Shown here: positions 41,271 through 53,165 of the stretch, piece after piece
Layout: each line of letters opens with the position of its first letter
Position numbering within the stretch: position 1 is the first letter of the stretch
Source of the DNA: Atopsyche davidsoni
Taxonomy: Eukaryota; Arthropoda; Insecta; Trichoptera; Hydrobiosidae
DNA: 64,000 nucleotides
Reading direction: 5' to 3'
Assembly: GCA_022113835.1 (NCBI GenBank)
Contig: JAILWY010000004.1
Coordinates: forward strand, 1,739,501 to 1,803,500
Program-made: the position numbers and the translations under genes
Notes under the pieces: model-generated
Seen by the model: only the letters and a program-made list of their open reading frames with translations
What the model was told of the DNA's origin: nothing
Databases searched by the model: none

Positions 41271-44200
41271 ACGGTCAGAGCTGCAGCTGGCGAGTAAGGA
41301 GGTCTGCGACACTTCTCGCCTAGCTCTGGCCTCCCTCCGACCCGCCTCCTCTCCCTCCAGCCAGTAGGTCAACATCTCTCCTTTGCCCTGGAGACAAAGT
41401 CATAACTCATTACATAAAACAGATCGATAGAATATCTATTTATCAAAACAACAAGTATGAATAGCCGGTTGGCTAAGAGATCACGATTTTTTTGTGAAGA
41501 ATGTTCTGTGTTTCTGGGTTTCGTTTTGATGAAGTTTCGTCACTGGTTCCACTGCCGCCTACTCGCTGTACAGCTACGCCCTCCACACGCACTGACCACC
41601 GACTAATTGTTGATGCAGAATTTCTCCAAACTGAAAGATTTAGCTTTCGTCACATTTATTCAATTGCAGTCTCCATTTTTCAAGACTTTTATTTGGGTAA
41701 GAATATTTTCTGTGTAAATAAAAACGAAAGTATAATAATACAACTAAAATTAATTGAATCCTGAGGGTGAAAGTAAAACAGGGGGTGTATTTATCAACAA
41801 AATTAATAACGTTGTCGTTATTTAGTAAATAATATCTAAAAAATTATCTAAATAAAGTCAATCTTTTCCAGAAACACGTCTAGACGGGATATTTCCCACA
41901 CCCCTTGCTGTATATTCTTGTATCAATCAAACTTGTTTGTCAATCGTGAAAAAATATTTTATATGACTTCGCTAAATTTTACAGTGGAACGAAGATATAT
42001 TTTTTTCTAGCATTTGACAGCTTTAAGATATCTAAACTAGATTTGCTTCATTTAAAAAACATTTTTCGAGAGAGAGAAAATATAAATTTGTATTAAAAAT
42101 ACGACACAGTTATGCATACTTTTAAATTTATATTCACAGTAAAAAAATAATCCTATTAACAAAACAAATCATTCACAATCTTATGCAGAGTCGTTCACTA
42201 AAGTAGTAGATTTAATTAGTTGTGGTTTACTGACGTCATAGTCTCGCTTTATACAGTTTTTTTTAAACAGTTTATATAAAAATAAATTAGTCTACGTAAT
42301 ATCAATCATGGTTTGAGAATATTTTATAACACGGTATGAGTAGAGGTCCTTAGAAAACAGTATCAAGTGACTAGAAGCATTAGCAATTTTTTTGTGAACC
42401 TATCGCTAACCGGACCTCCCCAGGGCGAATAGAGCGCAATAAGGCCAGCCATATTTTAAATAAGAATAACCAGTGAAAGAGGCAGTCATATTACCGAAAC
42501 GCGGCATAAGACCTAAGAACCGCAGAAGGGCCGCAAAAACCACGAACACATATATTTACCTGTTTTATAAAATAAAGGTTTTTGTATTTTATTTTTATGA
42601 ATTATATTTCTATCCCAAAATATTTTTCATAACATATGCTCGTGAGCTTTCAATATTTTGTAAGTTTTTGATTAATTAGAATTAGAAAAGATAGGAAGTC
42701 GAAACGTCGGCAACAAAAAGAAAAAATAAAGCACGCATTTAGATATATTACATTATTTTGAATTATATTACTTTTATTTCATGTAAACGAATGATAAAAT
42801 TATTTCCGTAAAAATGTATTTATTATGCAAATATTATACACTTTAGTTTAGTTTAGTCTATAAATAAATTGTTTTTTATTCGCACGTCTAGACTTGTTAG
42901 ATTTGTCATTAAAATCTACTCGTCTACTCTGTCAGATACGTATCGATATCTCAAGAAAATAAATCAGTCTACACTTTAAAAATAATTAATTAAAGCTGTA
43001 TTAACTTTTTTATAATAAAATATAATTGAAATTATTTTCAACGGCGGTCGAGTTGTATACAAACCCTTAAACGCTTTTCGATATTTCTTCGTGTCAACAA
43101 AGATGATCATTGAATCTATCTTAGACTATTCAAAATAAAAATACTTGGCTAGCTTGAATAGAAAGAAAATTGACAGGATAAATATATGATCTGAGGAGAG
43201 ACACCCGAAGGAGAAGAATATTGTAAAGAGTAGTGTGTTTAAAAAAACTTCTAGTTTATATTATAGAATAACTCAAGCAAACCAGCTGTTATTCAAAGCA
43301 GATTTCAGAAATTATAATTAACTGTTAAAATAACCAGATGTCAGATTTATTATTTAATATTATTGTGATTAACAATCCATACGTTTAATATCAAATAAGT
43401 AATCTTAGATGTTCATCGGCGTAATTACGCAGTGAGGTTTCACAATTCAAACGTAATTTGAATATGGAATATTATATCGCACCATAGATATTAATGTTCT
43501 GAATTTGAATTTGAATTCAGCGGGCGGAAAAATGGCCGCCCCCCGCCAGCTGGAAGACGTCATCATCATGCCCATTAAAAATATATATTAGATAAGCAGT
43601 CGACGCAAATGATTTTGTTTGTATGATTATCAAGAAAAGAATATATTTTTTTTTGGCTAGTGATGGGAAAAATTGACTTATTATTAATAATTTTATTAAA
43701 ATTTTATTTTCATAATAAATTTAAGGCTTGTTTTTCTTGCATGATAATTTTTTTTTATCGAATATTATATGTAGTTTTAGACTGGTTGTTTTTATTGCAC
43801 TCATTGTTTAAACATCGTATTTTCTAATGCAGGGGTGGCCGACCCGCGGCCACGTTTATCACACTTTTATAAAATATATTTATATTATAATGCCCAAAGT
43901 TGTGAAAACCAAAGTATTAAAAAATAAAATTATGAGAAAAAAATTACTTGTATTTTAAAATAATATTTTGGTGAATTATTGACATATTATCTTTGTAAGA
44001 ATAATAGTAAACTAAATAATAGCTCATTATGTTTTCAATTTTTCACTCTAAAAAAATATCTATAGATCATTTGGGTTGGCCACCCCTGACAAATAAAAAT
44101 GATTCCAATATTCTTGCCATTAGATTATTTATGTACTTTGCTTATCATTTAAAACACTTATCTATTTTAAATACCTGGAGAAAATATTCCTATTGGCGAA

Positions 44201-47200
44201 ATATTTTTAGATTATCCGAAAGTGTTGAAGTAATCAGCATTCTCGAGAGACGGATTTTTATTTTAATATTTTTAATAAAATACTATTGTGATTTTTTACA
44301 TGTCTTATTGGTGACCGGTCTCGTCAACCTCCATTAGACAATAAGAAGTTAAACAAATAACATTAGTCTAATAAAATGCTGTTAATTGTAAATAAGAAGT
44401 ATTTTTTTATGTTGTAGATTTTGAAGTGTTGTTTTTCACGACAACACCTTTCTGTGTAATAAAGCCTAGTATTTATGAAGTGTATTTATCTTTCTGGAAG
44501 CCGGTTTAACCTTGAAGTCTTAATTTAACCTTGAAGTCTCAATTTCAAAGTTAATTCATTCGCTGAATCTGAAAATAAGCTCGACAACAATAAACAATTG
44601 AACTATTTTCAGGCAAAGTAGAATAACAGAAAGCCAGAGATTTTGCAATGGTATTATTTATTTCCTAAGACAATGACGCCTTTGTAGTTCATTTAATATA
44701 ATACTTTAATCGTTTTATTAAAATAATAATATTAAAATTTTTATAAACGCGTCCGATCTTTACATTTATAAAAAAATATTATTACATTTATTTTCACCAA
44801 TTAATAAAATTTCAACACAAGTTCAACCATTGCACGCCACAAAAAAAACGCTACCCAAAATACAATATATGTATTTTTTTAAAAAATAACATGTAATACT
44901 GCATAAAAAGTGTTCTTAGAATTAAAGTGATTGATTCAAACGATTCGTATTTTTTTTTGTACTAAGTTTTGACTATGTATGTATGTTAAATCGTAATACG
45001 CGAATTTCACTTGACGCGATTTTTTCCGGAACGTATCCCTCGCGCAAAGCGGGGTATTACTGTGTATAAAAAATTAAAATTTATTTATCCGGAGTATTCC
45101 GGATTATTGGGCATTTTTTGTTTACTAGGTCAGTACCGGCGAGGCCGGGGACATCCGGTGATGCCTCCTGAAGGGTAAACACCCCCGCCCCTTGTTTTTC
45201 ATGAAAATTATCACAGCGCGTCCCACGCATTCATTCGCCTTTCAATTAATGCAAATTCCGGCTGTGCCTAAGACACTGTTTAGATTCTCAGCCACGAAGG
45301 ACCTTCGTGGAAGGAGGGTGTGTTATTCAATAATATTCGATAATTTCAGGGGGATTCTGCGGTCCATGGTGGAGAGAAATCCCTTCGATTTAAGGCTACG
45401 TTTATTCTGTAATCTTAACGAGCGTACTTCCTCATCGAGTGCCCCTCCTCAGAGGAGGTTGGCGATCACTTAAATTCTGCTGTCACACCGATGTTACGAT
45501 GTGTGACGTTCGCATGTGGCAATGTCAAATGGTCGTCGCATCGGTGTGACGTTTGCGTACATTAAAAATATTCCGTCGTTTGATTTTTGTGATGTTCATG
45601 CATATTGGATGTATTGGATGTGACGATCGGTTAAATTAAAAGTACTCGGTATACTTCTTCATCAAGTGCCTCTCCTCAGAGGAGGTTGGCGACCATTTCA
45701 CTGAGCACTCATGCTGAGGCAGTGTTCATGGTTTTCTAAGGGGAAAATAGTGTAATGCAGTGGTCCTCAACCCTATGCCCTCGGGCACCATGGCGCCCGC
45801 CGACCGTTTTACGTGTGCCCGCCGCCGTGCGACCGTGATAAAAATATATCACAGTTTACAATAAAATGTTATGAAAAAAAAATTATATTTAATAATTAAA
45901 CAGAGAAATATAAACGAAAACAAATATATTATCATAATTTTCAAAATAATATTTTTTTTGAAAAAATAAATGGTGCCCGCCGCCCGACCGGCATCCTAAA
46001 ATGTGCTCTTGGATGCAAAAAGGTTGGGGACCTCTGGTGTAGTGGATCCTTCTATACTGCAGTTTTATATTCGATGGATCAGTCTGCGTATTGCTGCTGC
46101 CCAATAGCATTATTATATAATCATTTCCTTACAAAGCCCTGGCGTTTAGATTTGAGCTACAGAGACAATACCAACTCGACAAGTTACTTCCAGAGCACAA
46201 TCATTCCAAGTCCACTACTCCATTACCGATCCTTTACACACGCTCAGGGTACAGAATGGCAGCCATGCACAAGCAACACAACGGGGAAAGCTGAGATAAC
46301 GGTTTTCTAAGGGGAAAATAGTGTATTGGGGCAATCTAGATTAACTGAACCAATGATAATTTTTTTATAATTTTAACTAATATATGTTTATTTATATAAA
46401 ATTTGATCTAGGGATCTTGCGTTTGACAAGCAGGCGCAATTAATTTTTATTAATTATTATTTTTAACACAGCACGCATTTTTATTAATTAAAAGCAGTTT
46501 TTTTTTGTTAGGTGTATAAATTAATTCAGTCAACGATTACAGCTTCTTAACTCTTTGCGTATCAAACGCGAGGTCCCGAGGTATCATTTTAACTCTTGGA
46601 TGTCTTCTAGTGAATTCCTATTTGTCAAACAGAAATTCCTAGGATTTTAATTCATAAATTCATTAATATTTTATATTTTTTCAAACCTTTTCAATTCTGC
46701 TTGAAATATTAATAACTTCTGAGAAAACTCTCTTTGGTGTAGATTTTTTTATACAAGCAATAGCATCTACAGAAAAAAAATTCAGTTCGTATTAATAATA
46801 TTATTATTAGTAAAACAAAACATTATTTGTAACAGAGCTTTCACCTTGTATTATAGATGTTCTTAATACTTAATATATAGGTCAAACTCGACAAAGGCTT
46901 ATAGAGGATAACTTATACTTGCGTAGAAGTTAACCGAAAAGTGAGTTAATGACTTGTCAGTTCTGGCAAGGACAGATTCTTTGAACAGCTATAAACTTTA
47001 ATTAAACGAATGTATTGTATTTATAAACAAATTTGAAGTATTAATATTGAAATATACTTATATTATATACATATATTAGAATGATACAAATTGACGCAGT
47101 CTTCGTGTGTAAAATGAGGACTGAGTAAAGTTGTTGAAAGGCTCCCTATAGGAAAAAAATATTTTGTTATAAATAAAATGATTAATTATTTTATTTTTGT

Positions 47201-50200
47201 TTGTAGATTCAGGAAATAGAAATGGCAACATATTAATGATGTATAAAAGCGGGAGGAGAAAGTGCCTGAACAAATTATATAACATTTGTACTAAATTATT
47301 GGGACAATAGCAAACCCACGCCCAACCCACGTCCTAATGGGTAATAATGCGTAATGACGTAACTAAAGCCAATTAAATAATGAAAAAGTAGTGATGGCAC
47401 AATCGATTAAATAAAAAAATTATTAACAAAAAAAAAACAATGCCTCGTATTCGATTTATTAGGTCACTTTTTAGAATAATTAGATTTTTGGTAATTCTTT
47501 GTCCACAATCAAAGGTCGTTTGATCGTAAATTCTATTCAATTGCTTATCGATTATTTACAAAATTCTACGTATTGTGATAATTTTGATTATTTATAGGAA
47601 AGCAAATTTATTGTGATTCATAAAAACTGTGCGTAAATTGTCCAGCGAGTTTCAAAACCTGCTTTTAGTATGTTGAGTAAATATAAATCAATGAATTCCA
47701 TCTTTTGATATGCTAATCTCCCCGCTCTCCGAATTCTATTACTTGTGCATGACTGCCATTCTGTACCTTGAGCGTGTGTAAAGGATCGGTAATGGAGTAG
47801 TGGACTTGGAATGATTGTGTTGTGGTATTGTCTCTGTAGCTCAAATCTAAACACCTGGACTTTGTAAAGAAATTATTATATAAAAATGCTATTGGGCAGC
47901 AGCAATACGCAGACTTTTCCTTCGAATATAAAACTGGGGTATAGAAGGACCCACTACGCTATTTTCCCCTTAGAAAAACATGAACACTGCCTCAGCATGA
48001 GTGCTCAGTGAAAACCTCCTCTGAGGAGAGGCACTTGATGAAGAAGTATACCGAATATCCTTGGTGTGATGGCAAAGTACTCTTAATTTAATTGATCGTC
48101 ACATCGGTGTGACAGCAGAATTTAAGTGGTCGCCAACCTCCTCTGGCTTTGTAAAAAATGAATGCATAATAATGCTATTGGGCGGCAGCAATACGCAGAT
48201 TTTTCATTTGAATATAAAACTGCGGTAAAGAAGGACCCACTACGTTATTTTCCCCTTAGAAAACCATGAACACTGCCTCAGCATGAGTGCTCAATGAAAT
48301 GGTCGCCAACCTCTTCTGAGGACAAGCACTTGGGATTCTATCATTTGGCTATGTTTGATGACGCCTACCTTGATCATGGTGAGCCCTCGCTCCGTACAGT
48401 GATATCCTCCCAGCTTCCTCAGGAGGCGGCAGGTGGCTGCAGACACGTGGACCCGAAGAGGTTCTCCAGCCGACTCCATGCGGCTGGCCGTGTTCACCGT
48501 GTCTCCGAACAGGCAGTACCTTGGCATCTTCAGCCCCACGACCCCCGCCACGCATTGTCCGGAATGAATCCCTGTACCGAAACAAAAATGCTGAATTTCT
48601 GTGCACTATACACAATAATACAAATTAAAGTTCAACCTAACACATCTTCAAATATTTTATTTATAATAATATGAGTTTTATTTTATATACCTATTCTCAG
48701 TTTAAGGCTGGTGCCAGGGCGATGGCGCACATCAAGACGTCGCACCCTTTCCAGGAGATGCAATGCCATGGAGGCTATTTCTCCAGCATGGCGATCTCCA
48801 TTCCTCAGGGGGAGTCCTGAAACCACCATGTACGCGTCCCCTATCGTCTCCACCTGAAAAAAAAACAACATTAGAGTGATCCGATGCTAGCCACCCTTAT
48901 ATAGAAAATACAGCCTCGCGACGATTAAAAAATCCTTTTTCACGACACTGGTAATATTCATAAGCATTTATGATAAATATGGAGTGTTAAAAAATAAATT
49001 TGTGTCTCATTTTTAATGACACCGTTTCAATACAAAGCGCATTTATAAATACGAAATAAATAATTTCATCGACAGTCTGTTTGCTCGAGTGATTTTTTGC
49101 ACAGTGTTTCAGGATGTTAGTTACAAAATTGATACCAAAAGTGCTTTCAGTATTTCGTGCAGAATTATGTGCAGTAATTTGATACTGTAATCGCCAACTT
49201 CCGGGGCGTGTTTAATCATTCAGGAGACGGAGAGAGCTTAGAGCTGGAAAATATGGAAAATATCTTCCAAAAGAGCATGTACAACATCAACGGAAAAGGA
49301 ATATTCATTAAAAAAATATTCATATTCAAATGTCTTAGAGATTACGATACTTTTTGTTTGGGGGCTCTTTTTTTTTCAAGGGCTCATAAAGACCAAATAT
49401 GGAATACTACAAATTAAACCAGTCTGTCTTAGAAAAATACTTGGGTATAGTATAAAAAAATATCCTTTCAAAACAGGGAATACTAACAGAAGAGGGAATT
49501 TTCCTAGCCTAGTAGATGATAATATTTTTTTCGTTAGTGAGCATTTTCGCCTTTCAAGGGAAATCACAGATAAAATTTGAAGTATTTCAAATTAAATCAG
49601 TCTGCTGTAGACCACAGGTCTTAGTTTGAAAAATTGAATTAATAAAACTCCATCAAAAATAAAAGTACTAAACAAATGAAGAAGGGATCTTTGTTACGAA
49701 TATAACAAATGGGAATAGCCAAATGGCTAGAAAAGTACGATATTTTAAAAATTAATCTAGCTTGTTTGGGATTATTTATTTATATTATTTGAATTAAAAC
49801 AAACCTTGATAGTCTCCCACTTATAGTGTATAAAATGTCAAGCATAATAGCTCGCGTTTAAATATTGCTTAAGATAATTAAAATTGTAGATAAATAATGT
49901 TGGACCTGAGTAATATTACTGTAAACTCTAAATATATTTATTACCACATAAACTATAACTAATTTCTATATTCCACTATCTCTAGGTGATAAATTCATTT
50001 CTTTTATAATATATTGTTCCAAATTTTGCGTATTCGTTAGTAAATTACATAAATTAATCCAACACAGAAAATTACTAAACAAAATTAAGGTTAAATAATT
50101 TAAACTGTGGACGCAAATATCTCGTAGAAATAATGATTATTTTTATGGCTTTAATGCGAACTAATTGTGCTTATCTATAATGGACTGGCATAATTTATAT

Positions 50201-51693
50201 TTCTCCATATTTTCATTAAATAAAATTTCTCAACTGCTTATGAAAATATTTTTTCTGTAAATTATAAAAAAAGATTCCAAGGACGGCTTAAAAGCTTATT
50301 ATGAAAAACGAGTTAAAAAACTATAAGATTAATTTGACTGTACTAAAATATGTAAAAAATTTAAATTCTGCCAATGTTATTATAGTTTTAAGAAACGCTA
50401 ATGAAAATTTCAACCTCTAAGTTAAGTGGTAAACTAACTTCTGTATCTTAGATATAAATGTGTATTTTTATTCACACTTTAGTTTATGTTTATATTTAAT
50501 AATTAATAATTTTAAGCAATGCTATAAGCAAGCATTAAGTATATGTTTTTTGTTAAAAAAAAATATTTTGCGTAAAAAAATACAAGTCTTTTAAAACACC
50601 CTGTATTATTTTTATCAATAATTTAAATTGTACATTTTTTTATTAAACGTCAATCAGATGCGTTTTTATTACCCATTACGGGTTTATTATATTATTACTA
50701 ATATGATTAGGCACATTAGTTCATACATAGAAGATGATTTAAAGAAACTCTCAGAAAAATATCATCGTGATTTGTGTGGGATTTGGTCTGGTTTACATGA
50801 CCGGTGTACTAACCCTTGTACTAACGGATCACTTCCGTTTATCGAGAATTTCTTTTAACAATCATACTCTACATATGAACCAATGTGCGCAGGCCAACTA
50901 ATATTTAGTGATTTGCATTTGCATCGGGACATTATTTTTAAAATCTATTAATTTAGCCAAGACGCGCACCATCATATACATATGTCGATTTTTTGATTAA
51001 ACGTCAATCAGATGCGTATTTATTACACATTATGGGTTTATTATATTATTACTTATATGATTAGGCTTATTAGTTCATATATAGAAGATGATTTAAAGAA
51101 ACTCTCAGAAAAATATCATCGTGATTTGTGTGGGATTTGAACCCACATCTCCTGGTTTACATGACCGGTGTACTAACCCTTGTACTAACGAATCACTTCC
51201 GTTCATCGAGAATTTCTTTTAACAATCATACTCTACATATGAACCAATGTGCCCAGGCCAACTAATATTTAGTGATTTGCATTTGCATCTGGACATTATT
51301 TTTAAAATCTATTAATTTAGCCAAGACGCGCACCATCATATACATATGTCGATTTTTTGATTAAACGTATTTATTAATCAGATGCGTATTTATTACCCAT
51401 TACGGGTTTATTATATTATTACTTATATGATTAGGCTTATTAGTTCATACATAGAAGATGATTTAAAGAAACTCTCAGAAAAATATCATCGTGATTTGTG
51501 TGGGATTTGAAATTCTCGATAAACGGAATTCTATATATGAACTAATGTGCCTAATCATATTAGTAATAATAATTTAAATTGTCAAGCATTAGCAAAAAAA
51601 TAATGATTTTTTGAATATCCTTACCTTGTAGACGTCATAATGCGAGATGATAGAGTCGCAGCACGTGTAGAGGTCGTTGAGGAGTTCAACTAC
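41175..51693 (-). CDS. Receptor-type guanylyl cyclase, C-terminal catalytic exons only; 5' end beyond the window
   Basis: Makes cGMP from GTP; the membrane-receptor class (natriuretic-peptide-receptor or Gyc32E-like) is indicated by wording. Exons (minus): 51625-51693 ([20 protein letters not shown]...), 48691-48853 ([15 protein letters not shown]..., ending LKLRIG), 48369-48571 ([33 protein letters not shown], to GLTMIK), and 41387 down to either a donor at 41273 or a stop at 41175 ([14 protein letters not shown]). Phases agree at all three internal junctions. The [11 protein letters not shown] and [12 protein letters not shown] signatures are intact. The exon carrying the DIVGFT metal-binding motif was not found up to 64000, so the next upstream intron exceeds 12 kb. 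Introns of 7.0, 0.12 and 2.8 kb separate the visible exons; the large ones hold transposons. Confidence 0.9.
42380..42730. other. Unassigned GC-richer patch with AAACGTCGG tail
   Basis: A patch with GGACCTCCCCAGGGCGAATA and later GTCGAAACGTCGGCAAC is unlike its AT-rich surroundings. Sequences of this type occur in the tails of insect non-LTR retrotransposons and SINEs, but I could not match it to anything else in the window. Confidence 0.25.
43830..44088. mobile_element. hAT-type MITE 2 (259 bp)
   Basis: Begins CAGGGGTGGCCGACC and ends GGTTGGCCACCCCTG, a 15-bp terminal inverted repeat with one mismatch, of the CAGGGGTGGCCAACC type typical of hAT elements. The interior is AT-rich and non-coding. 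No convincing 8-bp target duplication is present (TTCTAATG versus ACAAATAA), so the insertion is old or the flanks were rearranged. Confidence 0.75.
44995..45062 (+). repeat. Tigger/pogo-like element terminus, copy 2
   Basis: Nearly identical to 13060-13135 (ATACGCGAATTTCACTTGAC ... GCGGGGTATTACT). It is isolated: no transposase sequence is nearby. Confidence 0.6.
45120..45475. mobile_element. Probable non-LTR retrotransposon 3' remnant
   Basis: A GC-richer stretch includes GGCGAGGCCGGGGACATCC, GGTGATGCCTCCTGAAGGGT and CCATGGTGGAGAGAAATCCC, with a local inverted repeat ACGAAGGACCTTCGT. It leads into the CTCCTCAGAGGAGGTTGGCG repeat that recurs at 45669 and inverted at 48125. No ORF domain remains. 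The class assignment is an inference from style. Confidence 0.35.
45420..46300 (+). repeat. Dispersed repeat, plus-oriented copy, interrupted by hAT MITE 1
   Basis: Ordered landmarks are CTCCTCAGAGGAGGTTGGCG, GAGCACTCATGCTGAGGCAG, TTTTCTAAGGGGAAAATAG, CTGCAGTTTTATATTCGA, GCTGCTGCCCAATAGCATTA and CACTACTCCATTACCGATCC. The same order appears inverted at 47700-48140, and its first half again at 48165-48330 (inverted). Together these copies form a large inverted repeat with a ~1.4-kb spacer in the 7-kb cyclase intron. Confidence 0.85.
45758..46036. mobile_element. hAT-type MITE 1 (279 bp) with 8-bp target duplication
   Basis: Starts CAGTGGTCCTCAACC and ends GGTTGGGGACCTCTG (inverted repeat with two mismatches), a hAT-type terminus. 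It is flanked by GTGTAATG (45750-45757) and GTGTAGTG (46037-46044), an 8-bp duplication with one difference. Two related repeat copies (47940-47965 and 48235-48255, inverted) lack the insert and read GGAAAATAGCGTAGTGGGTC or similar, which is the empty site. The interior is AT-rich apart from GC-rich subterminal CGCCCGCCG-type runs. Confidence 0.92.
47700..48140 (-). repeat. Dispersed repeat, minus-oriented copy without the MITE
   Basis: Reverse complement of the 45420-46300 repeat in the same landmark order, but continuous across the hAT insertion point. It also contains the CATCGGTGTGACAGCAGAAT module that matches 45478-45550 in the opposite sense. Confidence 0.85.
48165..48335 (-). repeat. 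Third partial copy, ending ~35 bp from a cyclase exon
   Basis: Inverted partial copy carrying GCTATTGGGCGGCAGCAATA, CTTTCCCCTT-type and GCTCAATGAAATGGTCGCCA landmarks. It stops at about 48335, just outside the 3' (donor) edge of the cyclase exon at 48369, so transposon-derived DNA lies almost against a splice site. Confidence 0.8.
50635..51515. repeat. ~360-bp tandem repeat (2.4 units) built on a tRNA-like SINE
   Basis: Units begin at about 50635, 50991 and 51355 (each with CAATCAGATGCG or AATCAGATGCG followed by TTTATTACCCATTA-like sequence). The middle unit is fullest; the first lacks 16 bp (GAACCCACATCTCCTG) and the third is cut at the same spot. After 51508 a segment runs in inverted order (CTCGATAAACGGAATTC, then ATGAACTAATGTGCCTAATC), complementary to parts of unit 1. 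Confidence 0.9.
51121..51205 (-). repeat. tRNA-Thr(TGT)-like sequence inside the SINE repeat
   Basis: On the minus strand a perfect T-arm (TGTGGGTTCAAATCCCACA) follows an anticodon-arm-like GGTCATGTAAACC, whose seven-base loop would place TGT at the anticodon. The base before the anticodon is A rather than the invariant U, and the acceptor stem is not complementary. It is therefore a decayed or SINE-borne tRNA, not a working gene. Confidence 0.55.
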
Positions 51694-51924
51694 CTGCGGA
51701 GGGAGTACACGGATCAGCGGAAAACATTAACGAAGGAGGAAACTGAAAATCCGAGGGAAGGAACAACCCCGGGGCGTGATCGGGGCGCGAGGCCGGGACT
51801 TAGGGGAAGGCTTTCCAAGCGTCCAAGTGCGTCCCGATTAGGTTAATTAACCAGTCTCTTTGTTTTAGTTTATAGGGTTGTTTGTTTTTATGAAGTCTGC
51901 TAGCGATGCAAATGCGCGATGTTC

Positions 51925-53165
51925 TTATATTTGACCTTGAAATACAGCCCGTCATATGTGGCGAATATGTGAAGCGATGCTGAATTCCAGTGTATGTAAT
52001 TTTGAACTATGAAATACAGACCATTGCGTATGAAGAATATATGAAGAGATGGTGGATTTGTGATGCGTAAGAGTTTGACCTTGAAATACAGTCCATTACG
52101 TATAACGGATGTATGATATGATGGTGGATTTGTTATGCATAATAGTTTGACCTTGAAATACAGTCTGTTATATGAAGCAAATATTTGAAGCGATGGTAAA
52201 TTTTGAACTTGAAATACAGTCCATTACGTATAACGAATATATGAAGCGATGGTGGATTAGTGATGCGTAAGAGTTTGACCTTGAAATACAGTCCATTACG
52301 TATAACGAATGTATGATATGATGGTGGATTTGTTATGCATAATAGTTTGACCTTGAAATACAGTCTGTCATATGAAGCAAATATTTGAAGCGATGGTAAA
52401 TTTTGAGCTTGAAATACAGTCCATTACGCATAACGAATATATGAAACGATGGTGGCTTTTTGATATATTTGAGTTTGACCTTGAAATACAGTCCGTCATA
52501 TGTAGCGAATATGTGAAGCGATGCTGAATCCCAGTGTATGTAATTTTGAACTTGAAATACAGTTCATTACGTATGACGAATATATGAAGCCATTGTGGAT
52601 TTGTGATGTATAAGAGTTTGACCTTGAAATATAGTCCGTCATATGTAGAAGATATGTGAAGCGATGCTGAATTTCAGTGTATGTAATTTTGAACTTGAAA
52701 TACAGTCCATTACGTATAACGAATATATGAAACGAAGGTGGCTTTGTGATGTATAAAAGTTTGACCTTGAAACACAGTCCATCATATGTAGCAAATATGT
52801 GAAACAATGCTGAATGTTGGTGTATTTGATTTTGAACTTTAAATGCAGTCCATTACATCTATATGTAATGGACATATATTCTCATATATCTTAATTTAAT
52901 ATATAATATAATATGTGATGTATTTGAGTTCAAGAATTCAAGTGTATGTAATTTTGTGCTTGAAATATAGTCCATTACATCTATACGTAATGGACATATA
53001 TTCATATATTCTCTATTTAATATATAATATGATATGTGATGTATTTAAGATTGACCTTGAAATACAGTCCGTTACATGTCGTCAATATGAAAATAGATGC
53101 AAATTCGGGATGTATTTGAGTTTGATCTTGAGAGCACAGTTCGTCACATGTGGCTATCTAAAACT
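51925..53165. repeat. Minisatellite of alternating ~57-73-bp units
   Basis: The core TTGAAATACAGTCCATTACG or ...CAGTCCGTCATATGT repeats some sixteen to eighteen times. Two unit types alternate: one continues AACGAATATATGAAGCGATG, the other AGCGAATATGTGAAGCGATG. Decay increases to the right, where unique AT-rich runs interrupt the array at about 52860-53040. The weak ORFs on both strands are products of the repeat. Confidence 0.9.

Noticed and set aside
51121..51205. Functional tRNA-Thr gene
   Set aside because: The acceptor stem does not pair and the base before the anticodon is wrong; the sequence is part of a tandem SINE-like repeat.
51925..53165. CRISPR-like direct repeats
   Set aside because: Units are contiguous and diverged without unique spacers, and the window is eukaryotic.
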